This document shows positions 7,736 to 16,209 of a DNA stretch of 64,000 nucleotides, one piece after another (within the stretch, counting starts at the first letter, position 1; each line of letters begins with the position of its first letter). A model generated the notes under the pieces. That model ran no database searches. It saw nothing but the letters and a program-made list of their open reading frames with translations, and was not told the origin of the DNA. The stretch comes from Pseudomonas sp. GD04019 (GTDB lineage Bacteria > Pseudomonadota > Gammaproteobacteria > Pseudomonadales > Pseudomonadaceae), in assembly GCF_029837695.1 (NCBI RefSeq), contig NZ_JAOEEA010000009.1, positions 62,001-126,000 on the forward strand. The letters run 5' to 3'. Both the position numbers and the translations under genes were made by a program.

Positions 7736-9751
7736 ATGTCCCTGCCCAAGAACCATCTGGAACTGCTCAGCCCTGCCCGCGATGTGGCTATCGCCCGGGA
7801 GGCCATCCTGCATGGAGCCGATGCCATCTATATCGGCGGGCCGAGCTTCGGCGCGCGGCACAATGCCTGCAACGAGGTCAGCGATATCGCCGAGCTGGTG
7901 AAGTTCGCCCGTCGCTACCACGCGCGGGTGTTCACCACCCTCAACACCATCTTCCATGACGACGAGCTGGAGCAGGTGCGCACGCTGATCCACCAGCTGT
8001 ACGACGCCGGCGTCGATGCGCTGATCGTGCAGGACATGGGTGTGATGGAGCTGGATATTCCGCCGATCGAGCTGCATGCTAGCACCCAGACCGATATCCG
8101 CACCCTGGACCGGGCCAGGTTCCTCGACCAGGCCGGCTTCTCCCAGCTGGTACTGGCGCGCGAGCTGAACCTGCAGGAAATCCGCGCCATCGCCGACGCC
8201 ACCGAGGCCTCCATCGAGTTCTTTATCCACGGCGCGCTGTGCGTGGCCTTCTCGGGCCAGTGCAACATCTCCCACGCGCAGACCGGGCGCAGCGCCAACC
8301 GCGGCGACTGCTCGCAGGCCTGCCGCCTGCCGTACACCCTGAAGGACGACCAGGGCCGCGTGGTGGCCTTCGAGAAGCACCTGCTGTCGATGAAGGACAA
8401 CAACCAGAGCGCCAACCTGCGCGCGCTGGTAGAAGCCGGCGTGCGCTCGTTCAAGATCGAGGGACGCTACAAGGACATGGGCTACGTGAAGAACATCACC
8501 GCCCACTACCGCAAGGAACTCGACGCCATCCTCGAAGACCGCCCGGACCTGGCCCGCGCCTCCAGCGGCCGCACCGCGCACTTCTTCCTGCCCGATCCGG
8601 ACAAGACCTTCCACCGCGGCAGCACAGACTACTTCGTCACCGACCGCAAGGTCGACATCGGCGCCTTCGACTCGCCGACCTTCACCGGCCTGGCCGTGGG
8701 TAACGTGGAGAAGGTCAACAAGCGCGACCTGATCGCCGTCACCCATGAGCCGCTGTCCAATGGCGACGGCCTCAACGTGCTGGTCAAGCGCGAGGTGGTG
8801 GGCTTCCGCGCCAACATCGCCGAGCTGAAGAACGAATTCGAGGAAGACGGCGAGAAGCGCTACCGCTACCGCGTCGAGCCCAACGAAATGCCCGAGGGTC
8901 TGTTCCGCCTGCGCCCCAACCATCCGCTCTCCCGCAACCTCGACCACAACTGGCAGCAGGCGCTGCAGAAGACCTCCGCCGAGCGCCGTATCGGCGTGAG
9001 CTGGAAGGCCGAGCTGCGTGAAGAACGCCTGCAGCTTACTGCCACCAGCGAGGAAGGCATCAGCGCCCAGGCGGAGCTGCCCGGCCCGTTCGGCGCGGCC
9101 AACAAGCCGGAGCAGGCACTGGACGGCCTGCGCGACCTGCTGACCCAGCTCGGCACCACCGAGTACCACGCCCTGGATGTGGCGCTGGACGCCCCACAGG
9201 CGTTCTTCGTGCCCAACTCGCAACTCAAGGCCCTGCGCCGCGAGGCGGTCGAGAAGCTGACCGAAGCCCGCGTCGCCGCCCATCCACGCGGCAGCCGCAA
9301 GGCCGAGACCACCCCGCCGCCGGTGTATCCGGAGTCGCACCTGTCGTTCCTGGCCAACGTGTACAACCAGAAAGCCCGCGACTTCTACCACCGCCACGGC
9401 GTGCAGCTGATCGACGCGGCCTACGAGGCCCACGAGGAAGAAGGCGAAGTGCCGGTGATGATCACCAAGCACTGCCTGCGTTTCTCCTTCAACCTGTGCC
9501 CCAAGCAGGCCAAGGGCGTTACCGGCGTGCGTACCAAGGTGCAGCCGATGCAGCTGATCCACGGCGACGAGGTGCTGACCCTGAAGTTCGACTGCAAGCC
9601 GTGCGAGATGCACATCATCGGCAAGATGAAGGGCAATATCCTCAATCAGCCGCAACCGGGTAGCGCCGCCCACAGCAAGATGGTCGCCAGCATCAGCCCG
9701 GAAGACCTGCTCAAGACCATCCGCAACAAGCCGACCGGCTACAGCCACTGA
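7736..9751 (+). CDS. rlhA: 23S rRNA C2501 hydroxylation protein, peptidase U32 family
   Basis: A 671-residue U32-family protein. The N-terminal domain opens with LELLSPARD and has the U32 signature SFKIEGRYKDMGYV (about residues 239-252). The conserved cysteines include the ALCVAFSGQCNIS and CSQACRLPY pair and a C-terminal CxPC-like set (FDCKPCEM). U32 proteins are not true peptidases: RlhA (YdcP) hydroxylates 23S rRNA cytidine 2501 using prephenate and probably an Fe-S cluster. Length and the extra C-terminal domain fit RlhA rather than the shorter UbiU/UbiV or TrhP. It is transcribed alone and ends at a REP. Confidence 0.88.
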   Translation: MSLPKNHLELLSPARDVAIAREAILHGADAIYIGGPSFGARHNACNEVSDIAELVKFARRYHARVFTTLNTIFHDDELEQVRTLIHQLYDAGVDALIVQDMGVMELDIPPIELHASTQTDIRTLDRARFLDQAGFSQLVLARELNLQEIRAIADATEASIEFFIHGALCVAFSGQCNISHAQTGRSANRGDCSQACRLPYTLKDDQGRVVAFEKHLLSMKDNNQSANLRALVEAGVRSFKIEGRYKDMGYVKNITAHYRKELDAILEDRPDLARASSGRTAHFFLPDPDKTFHRGSTDYFVTDRKVDIGAFDSPTFTGLAVGNVEKVNKRDLIAVTHEPLSNGDGLNVLVKREVVGFRANIAELKNEFEEDGEKRYRYRVEPNEMPEGLFRLRPNHPLSRNLDHNWQQALQKTSAERRIGVSWKAELREERLQLTATSEEGISAQAELPGPFGAANKPEQALDGLRDLLTQLGTTEYHALDVALDAPQAFFVPNSQLKALRREAVEKLTEARVAAHPRGSRKAETTPPPVYPESHLSFLANVYNQKARDFYHRHGVQLIDAAYEAHEEEGEVPVMITKHCLRFSFNLCPKQAKGVTGVRTKVQPMQLIHGDEVLTLKFDCKPCEMHIIGKMKGNILNQPQPGSAAHSKMVASISPEDLLKTIRNKPTGYSH

Positions 9752-9767
9752 CCACAGGCGCGCTTTC

Positions 9768-9797
9768 GTAGGGTGGGTCACGCTCCATCGACCCACC
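9768..9797 (+). repeat. REP element after rlhA
   Basis: GTAG foot followed by a GGGTGGGTCA...TCGACCCACC imperfect palindrome, in the gap between convergent rlhA and the DUF2938 gene. Same class as the elements beside the RAYT gene. Confidence 0.75.
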
Positions 9798-9825
9798 AGG
9801 CGGAGCCCAGGCCTCCACACCCTGG

Positions 9826-10314
9826 TCAGAGCAGCACCAGCAGCCACCCCGCCAGGTACAGGCCAGCGCCGAACACCAGATGGGTGAGCAGCGCCCGCAT
9901 GCGGACCTGCCAGGGGTTCGCCGTGCGCGCTGCGGCGATGCCCATGCCGAACGCCGGCTGCATCAGCAGCAGCGGCGCGGCCACGGTCAGCGCACCGAAC
10001 AGCAGCGCCGGCCATAACGTCGGCCGCTGCAGCCACTCGCCGCCCACCAACGGCAGGAACGCCCCGGCGAAGGCCAGCCCGGTCAGGTGGTGAAAGGCCC
10101 AGCCCAACGGCCGCTCGCCTCGTATAGGGGCCGCCTTGCCGATCGCCGCGTGACGAAACCGGCCATGGCGCATATGCCCCAGCCACCGCCCGACCAGACC
10201 ATAGTCCAGTGACGGCACGCCGAAGAAGCGCCGCCGCGCCAGTGCCCAGCCATCCATCACCAGCGTCGCGCCGATACCCAGAACGATTGCCCGCACGATC
10301 ATCTCGACTGTCAT
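9826..10314 (-). CDS. DUF2938 family membrane protein
   Basis: A 162-residue membrane protein with an N-terminal helix containing GIGATLVMDGWAL, a central HHLTGLAFAGAFLP helix and an LLLMQPAFGMGIAA segment. These match my recollection of the DUF2938 pattern, whose function is unknown. ATG 10314 is preferred to 10326 because GGAGGT sits just before it. It is divergent from a MerR-family regulator 74 bp away with a MerR-type dyad between them, so it is probably induced by that regulator. Confidence 0.78.
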   Translation of the reverse strand: MTVEMIVRAIVLGIGATLVMDGWALARRRFFGVPSLDYGLVGRWLGHMRHGRFRHAAIGKAAPIRGERPLGWAFHHLTGLAFAGAFLPLVGGEWLQRPTLWPALLFGALTVAAPLLLMQPAFGMGIAAARTANPWQVRMRALLTHLVFGAGLYLAGWLLVLL

Positions 10315-10361
10315 AGCCACCTCCATCTACCCTGTCTGAAAAGCCTTCATCACAAGGCTGC

Positions 10362-10388
10362 CAGTTGAAGTCGACTTGAGGTCAAGCG
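10362..10388. promoter_or_regulatory. Putative MerR-type operator between the DUF2938 and MerR genes
   Basis: The segment TTGAAGTCGACTTGAGGTCAA holds a near-perfect dyad (GAAGTCGACTT) of the kind found in the long spacer of MerR-family promoters. Read on the minus strand it begins with TTGACC, a fair -35 for the DUF2938 gene. No clear -10 was found, so the promoter assignment is inference. Confidence 0.45.
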
Positions 10389-10823
10389 ATGAAAGAGATG
10401 GATATCGGCAAGGTCGCGCGCTGGTCCGGTTTACCAGCATCGACCCTGCGCTACTACGAGGAAAAGGGGCTGATCCGCTCCATCGGCCGCAATGGTTTGA
10501 AGCGGGTGTTCGGCGAGTCGGTGCTGCAGCGTCTGTCGCTGATCGCCCTGGGCCGCACGGCCGGGTTCTCGCTGGACGATATCGCCGAGATGCTGGCGTC
10601 CGAGAACGGCCCGGCCATCGACCGGCAATTACTGGAAGACAAGGCCGATCAGCTGGACCTGACCATCAGGCGCCTGTCCGCCATCCGCGATGGCCTGCGC
10701 CACGCCGCGGTCTGCCCGGCCGAGAACCACCTGGCCTGCCCCAAGTTCCAACGCCTGATGGGTATCGCTGCCAAGCAGGCGGCGAAGAGCAAGCACACAC
10801 CCACACCGCCGGAAAAGGCTTAG
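10389..10823 (+). CDS. MerR family transcriptional regulator
   Basis: A 144-residue protein with a MerR winged helix (MDIGKVARWSGLPASTLRYYEEKGLI, in which SGLPASTLRYYEE is diagnostic) and a dimerisation coiled coil. The C-terminal part has two cysteines (VCPAENHLACPKF) that could bind metal or sense redox state. MerR proteins twist a promoter with an overlong spacer, and a suitable dyad lies just upstream. Two ATGs are possible (10389 and 10398). The stop codon TAG overlaps the left end of a dispersed repeat. Confidence 0.88.
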   Translation: MKEMDIGKVARWSGLPASTLRYYEEKGLIRSIGRNGLKRVFGESVLQRLSLIALGRTAGFSLDDIAEMLASENGPAIDRQLLEDKADQLDLTIRRLSAIRDGLRHAAVCPAENHLACPKFQRLMGIAAKQAAKSKHTPTPPEKA

Positions 10824-10965
10824 AACCTATTTACGATCTCCTGGCCGTCGGCCATACGGCGTTAAAAACAGCCTCGGAATGCTCATTTACAGCTCGTAAA
10901 CTCCGCTTCCTCGGCTGTTTTTGCCTTGTCTCGCTCTAGTCCAGAAGCTCGTAAACAGGTTCTTA
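10821..10965. repeat. Convergent-gap repeat, copy A
   Basis: A 145-bp nested palindrome that fills the entire gap between the convergent merR-type and ygiN-like genes and overlaps both stop codons. Its ends are inverted repeats of about 23 bp (AGAACCTATTTACGATCTCC against AGAACCTGTTTACGAGCTTC). An inner stem pairs AAAAACAGCC with GGCTGTTTTT. It shares the blocks GTCGGCCATACGGCGT, CTCATTTAC, CGTAAACT, GCTTCCTC and CCTTGTCT with copies at 13797 and 26047. A bidirectional terminator role is likely. Confidence 0.8.
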
Positions 10966-11253
10966 GGCGCTGAGCATCTCGATCTCGCGGATCTCGAAGT
11001 CGCGGCGCAGGTAGTCCATGCGCCGCTCGCTGAACGCGCGCATGTGCGGCAGGGCCGTGTGCTCGGCGAAGGCCTCCCGCGACGTCCACACCTCGAAGAA
11101 GATAAACAGCGTTGGATCGGCCGCGTCGCGCAGCATGTGGTACTGCACGCAGCCAGCCTCGGCGCGGCTGGGTTTTACATAGGCGCGGAACAGCTGCTCG
11201 AAGGCCGCGGACTGCTCGGGTTTGGTATAGGCGTGAAGGATAAAGCCGTACAT
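10963..11253 (-). CDS. Antibiotic biosynthesis monooxygenase-fold protein, YgiN-like quinol monooxygenase
   Basis: A 96-residue ABM-fold protein (ferredoxin-like dimer) with the usual pattern FILHAYTKPEQSAAFEQLFR, then SRAEAGCVQYHML and FIFFEVWTSREAFAEH. YgiN-type proteins oxidise menadiol and related quinols. In E. coli ygiN sits beside mdaB, and here an mdaB orthologue lies divergently 153 bp away, which supports a joint role in a quinone redox cycle. ATG 11253 is chosen for the GGAG site and correct N-terminus. The stop overlaps the right end of repeat copy A. Confidence 0.82.
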   Translation of the reverse strand: MYGFILHAYTKPEQSAAFEQLFRAYVKPSRAEAGCVQYHMLRDAADPTLFIFFEVWTSREAFAEHTALPHMRAFSERRMDYLRRDFEIREIEMLSA

Positions 11254-11406
11254 GGTGCGCTCCGGGATGAGTGATGGGCACACCCTAGCGCAATAGCGCC
11301 CTCGGCATTCATGACTTGTCAGCAACAATCATTTGCTCGGCGGCGTCTGTTTCGCCCGGGGCTGCCTGCGTAACCTGCCGGCCATTCGATATGCCCGGAG
11401 GCACCC

Positions 11407-11994
11407 ATGAAAAAGATCCTGCTCCTCAACGGCGGCAAGCAGTTCGCCCATTCCGACGGGCGCTACAACGCCACCCTGCACGACGCGGCCGTGGCCTACC
11501 TCGACCGCGCCGGTTTCGACATCAAGACCACCTTTATCGACGGCGGCTACGACATCGAGGAAGAGGTACAGAAGTTCTTGTGGGCCGACCTGGTGATCTA
11601 CCAGATGCCCGGCTGGTGGATGGGCGCGCCCTGGACCGTGAAGAAGTACCTGGACGAGGTGTTCACCGCCGGCCACGGCAGCCTCTACGCCAACGACGGC
11701 CGCACCCGCTCGGACGCCTCGCAGAAATACGGCAGCGGCGGTCTGATCCACGGCAAGCAGTACATGCTCTCGCTGACCTGGAACGCCCCGCAGCAGGCCT
11801 TCGACGACCCCACCGACTTCTTCGAGGGCAAGGGCGTGGACGCCGTGTACTTCCCCTTCCACAAGGCCAACCAGTTCCTCGGCATGAGCGCCCTGCCGAC
11901 CTTCCTCAGCACCGACGTGATGAAGATGCCGAACATCGAGCGCGACGTCGCTCGCTACGAGCAGCACCTGGCCGAGGTGGTGAAGGCGCTGTAA
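11407..11994 (+). CDS. mdaB: NADPH:quinone reductase, modulator of drug activity B
   Basis: A 195-residue flavodoxin-fold enzyme very close to E. coli MdaB, with the diagnostic segments QMPGWWMGAPWTVKKY, KYGSGGLIHGKQYMLSLTWN and FPFHKANQFLGM. It reduces quinones by two electrons with NADPH and FAD, avoiding semiquinone radicals. A GGAGG site precedes the ATG. The neighbouring divergent ygiN-like gene encodes the likely partner that reoxidises quinols. It ends 12 bp from the convergent CAP-domain gene. Confidence 0.93.
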   Translation: MKKILLLNGGKQFAHSDGRYNATLHDAAVAYLDRAGFDIKTTFIDGGYDIEEEVQKFLWADLVIYQMPGWWMGAPWTVKKYLDEVFTAGHGSLYANDGRTRSDASQKYGSGGLIHGKQYMLSLTWNAPQQAFDDPTDFFEGKGVDAVYFPFHKANQFLGMSALPTFLSTDVMKMPNIERDVARYEQHLAEVVKAL

Positions 11995-12006
11995 GCGCGG
12001 ACTGGT

Positions 12007-12855
12007 TTATGGCGCGCCGAACAACGCCGTCCAGTAGATGCCGGCGTCGCTCTTCGGGTCTACCGCGTAGGCGGCGCCCAGTTCGCTGAGTTCGGCGCTC
12101 ATCAGGTTGGCGCAGTGGCCGGGGCTGGCCAGCCAGCCGGCGACCACTTTCTGTGCGTTATCCAGGCCGGCAGCGATGTTCTCGCCGATGCGCTGGCCGC
12201 CGTAGCCGGCCAGTTCGGCGCGGTCGCCGGGCGTGCGGCCGTCACGGTCTCGGTGGTCGAAGAAGTTGCCGTTGGCCATGGCCCGGCTGTGCGCCTCGGC
12301 CGTGCTGCCCAGTACGTCGTTCCAGGCCAGCGGCGCGGCGGCGGCGAAGGGCTGCTCACCACAGTTGCGCGCCTGGCCGCGGGCCACGTTGATCTCCGCC
12401 AGCAGCTTCTTGCCTTCGGTCTGCCAGTCGCCCAGGCGTCCGCCCAGCAGCGGACGCGCCAGCACGATGCGCCAGTCGCGGTCGGCACGGCTCACGCCGA
12501 CATCGACGAACTGCGGATCCAGCACCACCTTGCAGAAGCTCTCGCGCAGCGCCTGCATGGCCGCGGCCGCATCGCGCGGGCCGGACAGGGTGATGGCCTG
12601 CACATTGACCATCGGGTAGCCGGCGCGGGCCAGGGCGTCCTGCAGGTCCGCGCCCCCGCTGGCCGGCAGCACCAGGCGGATGTCCGCGGTCAGCGGCGGC
12701 AGCTCCGGCGAGGCCTGTTCGGCGCAGCGTTGCACCTGGCTGCGGTAGGCGTTGATCGACTCGATCAGTTCGGCCTCGTCGGCGGCCTGTGCGGCTGAGG
12801 CGAGCAGGCCGAGCGACAGGGCGGCGAGGCGCAGTGCGGATGACATCAGGTGCAT
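12007..12855 (-). CDS. Secreted CAP (SCP/PR1-like) domain protein
   Basis: A 282-residue precursor with a signal peptide (LRLAALSLGLLASAAQA). The C-terminal half is a CAP domain: AEAHSRAMANGNFFDHRDRDGRTPGDRAE, then IGENIAAG, then SPGHCANLMSAELSELGAAY, which carry the conserved His/Glu cavity residues. The N-terminal half (about residues 25-150) is an extra domain with paired cysteines and no recognised family. Bacterial CAP proteins are periplasmic or secreted and mostly of unknown function. ATG 12855 follows GGGGGA; ATG 12846 is possible. Confidence 0.85.
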   Translation of the reverse strand: MHLMSSALRLAALSLGLLASAAQAADEAELIESINAYRSQVQRCAEQASPELPPLTADIRLVLPASGGADLQDALARAGYPMVNVQAITLSGPRDAAAAMQALRESFCKVVLDPQFVDVGVSRADRDWRIVLARPLLGGRLGDWQTEGKKLLAEINVARGQARNCGEQPFAAAAPLAWNDVLGSTAEAHSRAMANGNFFDHRDRDGRTPGDRAELAGYGGQRIGENIAAGLDNAQKVVAGWLASPGHCANLMSAELSELGAAYAVDPKSDAGIYWTALFGAP

Positions 12856-12974
12856 TGGAATCCCCCAGTTCTTGTGGCCCCATCATGCCGCGTCTGGCGG
12901 CGGCAGGAAATGCCGGGCTTGCCCGCTGAAGACCAGCAGACTACCGTCACGTTCCCGAGCAATGGAGTGCCGCC

Positions 12975-13799
12975 ATGGACAAGTCTTTCGCGATCAACCG
13001 CGCCAACTGGGACGAGCGCGCCGACCTGCATGCTGCCTCGCCGGATTACCAGGCGGACATCTTCGCCAGCGATCCGTCCCATCTGTCCGCCGTAGTACGC
13101 TTCGATCTGCCGCGCCTGGGCGATATCGCCGGCCTGCGCGCCGTACATCTGCAGTGCCATATCGGCACCGACACCCTGTCGCTGGCGCGTCTCGGTGCGA
13201 GCATGACCGGCCTGGACTTCTCCTCCGCCTCGCTGGCCCAGGCGCGTGGTCTGGCACAGCGTTGCGGCGCCGCCATCGAGTATGTCGAGGCCTCGGTGTA
13301 CGACGCCGCCAGCGTGTTGCCGCCGGCCAGCTTCGATCTGGTGTACACCAGCATCGGCGCACTGAACTGGCTGCCGCGCATCGACGACTGGGCGCGCAAT
13401 GTCGCCGCCCTGCTCAAGCCCGGTGGGCGCCTGTTCCTGCGCGAGGGCCACCCGCTGCTGTTCGCCCTGGACGAGGACTGCCAGGACCAACTGGTGATCC
13501 GCCATCCTTACTTCGAACACGTGCAGCCCATGGTGTGGGACGACGACAGCACCTATGTGCAGACCGAGCGGGCACTGACAGCCACCGTCACCCACGAGTG
13601 GAACCACGGGCTCGGCGAGATCGTCACGGCCCTGCTGCGCCACGGCCTGGATATCAGCGGCCTGGAGGAACACGACTGCATCCCCTGGGAGGCGCTGCCC
13701 GGGCAGATGGTGCTGGGCGACGACGAGGAATGGCGCCTGCGCAGCGGCCGCGAGCGCGTGCCTCTGAGCTACACGTTGCAGGCGATCCGAACCCGTTAA
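12975..13799 (+). CDS. Class I SAM-dependent methyltransferase
   Basis: A 274-residue Rossmann methyltransferase. Motif I is AVHLQCHIGTDTLSLARLG (about residues 56-74), the acidic ribose-binding residue is in MTGLDFSS, motif IV is FDLVYTSIGALNWL and the motif V region is LLKPGGRLFLREGHPLLF. The N-terminal INRANWDERADLHA is typical of a small-molecule methyltransferase group. The substrate is unknown. A GGAG site precedes ATG 12975. The stop TAA abuts copy B of the convergent-gap repeat. Confidence 0.85.
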   Translation: MDKSFAINRANWDERADLHAASPDYQADIFASDPSHLSAVVRFDLPRLGDIAGLRAVHLQCHIGTDTLSLARLGASMTGLDFSSASLAQARGLAQRCGAAIEYVEASVYDAASVLPPASFDLVYTSIGALNWLPRIDDWARNVAALLKPGGRLFLREGHPLLFALDEDCQDQLVIRHPYFEHVQPMVWDDDSTYVQTERALTATVTHEWNHGLGEIVTALLRHGLDISGLEEHDCIPWEALPGQMVLGDDEEWRLRSGRERVPLSYTLQAIRTR

Positions 13800-13989
13800 G
13801 GGTCTTCTGAATTAGAGCCAGACAAGGAAAAAGCGGCTGAGGAAGCGCAGTTTACGGGTGGTAAATGAGCATGACTCGCTTCGCTCGCCCCTACGGGGCC
13901 GCACTGAAGTGCGTTAGCCGCAAGCGGCTTGCCGAAGCCGCTTTTGACGCCGTATGGCCGACAGTCAGGAGAGCCTTAACGGGTTCTCA
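13797..13989. repeat. Convergent-gap repeat, copy B (inverted relative to A and C)
   Basis: Fills the gap between the convergent methyltransferase and the 151-residue hypothetical gene, touching both stop codons. Read on the minus strand it has the order seen in the other copies: GAGAACC end, CTCCTGACTGTCGG, CCATACGGCGTCAAAAGCGG, CTCATTTAC, CGTAAACTG, GCTTCCTC, CCTTGTCTGGCTCTAAT, CAGAAG. The hairpin tip holds an extra GC-rich insert with its own short palindromes, absent from copy A. Confidence 0.8.
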
Positions 13990-14442
13990 GACGTAGATGC
14001 TGATCCCGCCCTTCTCCTGCAACCAATCGCGGTAGGTGGTCAGCGAGTCGGTGCTCTTGTCGCCGTTGCTGCCGGTGAAGGCTTTGCTGTCGCCCAGGCC
14101 GGCGTCGATCAGCTTGTTCACCTGCACCAGCAGCTTGGCGGCGTCCTCGCGATCCAGCGCGGCCACATCCGGCAGCTCGATCTGGGTACTGTCGCCGCTC
14201 AGGTTGGGATTCAGCGAAGCGCGATCACTGGCCAGCTGCGGGCCACTGCCACCCTGCAGGGCACGCAACAGGCCGCCTTCGCTGCGGGCGACCATCTGCC
14301 GGGCCAGGCTGCGCAGCTCGGCAATCGGGTCCTTAGTGCTCTCGGCGGGCTTTTCCTGGCTGGCCGGCGTGGCGGCGGTGGCGGCCTTGCCACCACTGGC
14401 GAGGTAGCTGGCCAGCGGCGAGTTGTTGCTGATGGTGGTCAT
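13987..14442 (-). CDS. Hypothetical protein
   Basis: A 151-residue hydrophilic protein with no signal peptide or membrane segment. The N-terminal third is Ala/Ser/Thr-rich and probably disordered. A middle helix reads DPIAELRSLARQMVARSEGG, and the C-terminal half is predicted helical with a final LTTYRDWLQEKGGISIYV. ATG 14442 is chosen over 14574 because an AGGGAA site precedes it and the upstream part looks non-coding. No family is recognised. Its stop overlaps repeat copy B. Confidence 0.65.
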   Translation of the reverse strand: MTTISNNSPLASYLASGGKAATAATPASQEKPAESTKDPIAELRSLARQMVARSEGGLLRALQGGSGPQLASDRASLNPNLSGDSTQIELPDVAALDREDAAKLLVQVNKLIDAGLGDSKAFTGSNGDKSTDSLTTYRDWLQEKGGISIYV

Positions 14443-14617
14443 GGCGGTTCCCTGCTGAAGTCCGTTGCCCCTTCGTAAGCAGGATGCGGGCCATGCTGCC
14501 GCAGGCCCCATGATTACTGGCTTCGCAAGGTTTCTCGACGCAGTGGGCAGGAAAGACCTTGCCGTCGCGGGCAAGGCCTTGCCGCCCGAACCGGCTTACG
14601 GCATCGCTAGCTGGTTC

Positions 14618-15802
14618 TCAGCCTGGGTGACCATCTACCCGCGCCGTGCAGAACATCACCGCGTAGTGACGGAGGAACAGGGCAAACGCCAGGCACCACC
14701 CAGCGGCGGCCAGCCACAGACCATAGACGCTGAAGCCCGCCAGCAGCACGCGGCAGAGCGTTGCCCCGTGCAGCAGGGCAAAGGCCCAGGCGATGGCAGG
14801 TGGCGGCGTCAGTGGCCGGCCGGTATGGCCGAGGCTGACGCGCGCCAGCATGGCCAGGATCAACCCCCCCATGGCGCCCACCGCCAAGGCGTGGCTGGCC
14901 AGGCTCGGCTGCTGCAACAGGCCCAGGTGCCACAGGGCCATGCCGAATGCCGCCACGGCCATCCAGGCATAGGCCAAGTGCAGCGACCAGAGCAGCGGCA
15001 CGCGCCAGATGCCCGGCTCGTACCAGCGCCACAGACGCAGCCCATGCAGGGCGGTCACTAGTAGGAACAGCGGCGCCAGCAGTGGCCGCGGCTGCAGGTT
15101 CAGCCCAGCGGCGTTAAGTGCGGCGATGGCCAGCGAGCCGCCGAGCAGGCTCCACATCAGCCAGGGGCTTGCCGGCGCCTGGCTGGCCAGGCCCAGGCCG
15201 CGCTGGGTGAAGAACGGAATCACCCGCCCGCCGATGATGCCCATCAGCGCCGCCACCAACCACAGTGCTGCCAAGGCGCCGCGACGCTGCAGGGCATCGT
15301 CGCCCAATGTCACGCCAGATAGGGTCAGGGCCTGGCAAGCGGCGAGCAGTACCAGCACCAGCACGATGGGCGCGTTGTGCTTCTGCCGCGCCTTGAATAC
15401 CAGGCGGCCAAAGACCCACAGCAGGGCAAGGGCGAAGGCCAGTTCGATAGCCACAAGCGCCACCATGGGCAGCGGCAGGAACCAGGCCAGACGTCCAGCG
15501 ACCCAGCAGGCGAACAGCGCGATCAGCGGGCGCCCGGACAGGCTAGGCAGTCCGGTCCAGGTCTGCACGGCGGTGAGCAGGAAGCCGGCAACGATCGCCA
15601 GGCCGAAGCCGAACAACATCTCGTGGCGATGCCAGGCCAGCAGGCCGCCCAGCGGTTGCAGGCTGGCGTGGCCGGACAGCGCCGCGCCCCACAGGGCCAC
15701 GGCGATCAGGCCAAACAGCGCACCACCGAGAAAGAAAGGCCGGAAGCCCAGGCGCCAGAGCGGCGCGATGGCCAGGGCGGCGCTGCGCTCAAGCAACTGC
15801 AC
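14618..15802 (-). CDS. nnrS: NnrS family haem-copper membrane protein
   Basis: A 394-residue protein with about twelve membrane helices. The opening WRLGFRPFFLGGALFGLIA and the following LLAWHRHEMLFGFGLAIVAGF hold the conserved histidines of NnrS, and GGRVIPFFTQRGL is a further family landmark. NnrS proteins are haem- and copper-containing membrane proteins linked to denitrification and protection from nitric oxide. The start is GTG 15802 with GGAGG six bases upstream. It overlaps the preceding small membrane gene by 14 bp, so the pair is one operon. Confidence 0.9.
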   Translation of the reverse strand: MQLLERSAALAIAPLWRLGFRPFFLGGALFGLIAVALWGAALSGHASLQPLGGLLAWHRHEMLFGFGLAIVAGFLLTAVQTWTGLPSLSGRPLIALFACWVAGRLAWFLPLPMVALVAIELAFALALLWVFGRLVFKARQKHNAPIVLVLVLLAACQALTLSGVTLGDDALQRRGALAALWLVAALMGIIGGRVIPFFTQRGLGLASQAPASPWLMWSLLGGSLAIAALNAAGLNLQPRPLLAPLFLLVTALHGLRLWRWYEPGIWRVPLLWSLHLAYAWMAVAAFGMALWHLGLLQQPSLASHALAVGAMGGLILAMLARVSLGHTGRPLTPPPAIAWAFALLHGATLCRVLLAGFSVYGLWLAAAGWCLAFALFLRHYAVMFCTARVDGHPG

Positions 15803-16046
15803 AGTTCGCCTCCCAGCCAGCCTTGCGCATGTAGTGCTGGGCGATCAGGCGCATCACGTAGCCGATCTTAAGCAGGGTCGGGCCGATCACCACGCCGGAG
15901 TGGGCGACCACCAGCGTCGGGATGCTGAGCTGGCCCTCCATGCCGTAACCGGCGCCAATGCCGGCCAGCAGGATCACCAAACCGGCAACCAGCAGTTGAG
16001 TGGATACACGCAGAACGTTTTTCGGGTAGCTGAGGAATTCGATCAT
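15789..16046 (-). CDS. Small membrane protein coupled to nnrS
   Basis: An 85-residue protein with two membrane helices (LLVAGLVILLAGIGAGYGM and IPTLVVAHSGVVIGPTLL) and a basic C-terminal tail containing HYMRKAGW and one Cys. A GGGAG site precedes ATG 16046. It overlaps nnrS by 14 bp and must be cotranscribed with it. An assembly or accessory role for NnrS is inference; I do not recognise its family. No clear FNR/DNR site was found upstream. Confidence 0.75.
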   Translation of the reverse strand: MIEFLSYPKNVLRVSTQLLVAGLVILLAGIGAGYGMEGQLSIPTLVVAHSGVVIGPTLLKIGYVMRLIAQHYMRKAGWEANCAVA

Positions 16047-16209
16047 GGCGGTGTCTCCCTGGAGAGCGGGGGCCGTATGTCCCCTTTGCTCTGGATGTAT
16101 CAGGAAGCGTGCCAGCGAACTTAGCCCGTACTTTCAAGCACCTACGAGATCAGAGTCTTAATGACTGCCTGGAAATTGCTGTCATAAAAACAGCGCGCTG
16201 TTTTTATGA

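Noticed and set aside
7718..10186. An 822-codon open frame on the minus strand opposite rlhA
   Set aside because: It is the antisense shadow of a high-GC gene; it has no ribosome site or recognisable domain, while the plus-strand frame is a clear RlhA.
16047..16209. Possible FNR/DNR site upstream of the nnrS operon
   Set aside because: No TTGAT-N4-ATCAA match was found by eye in the gap on either strand.
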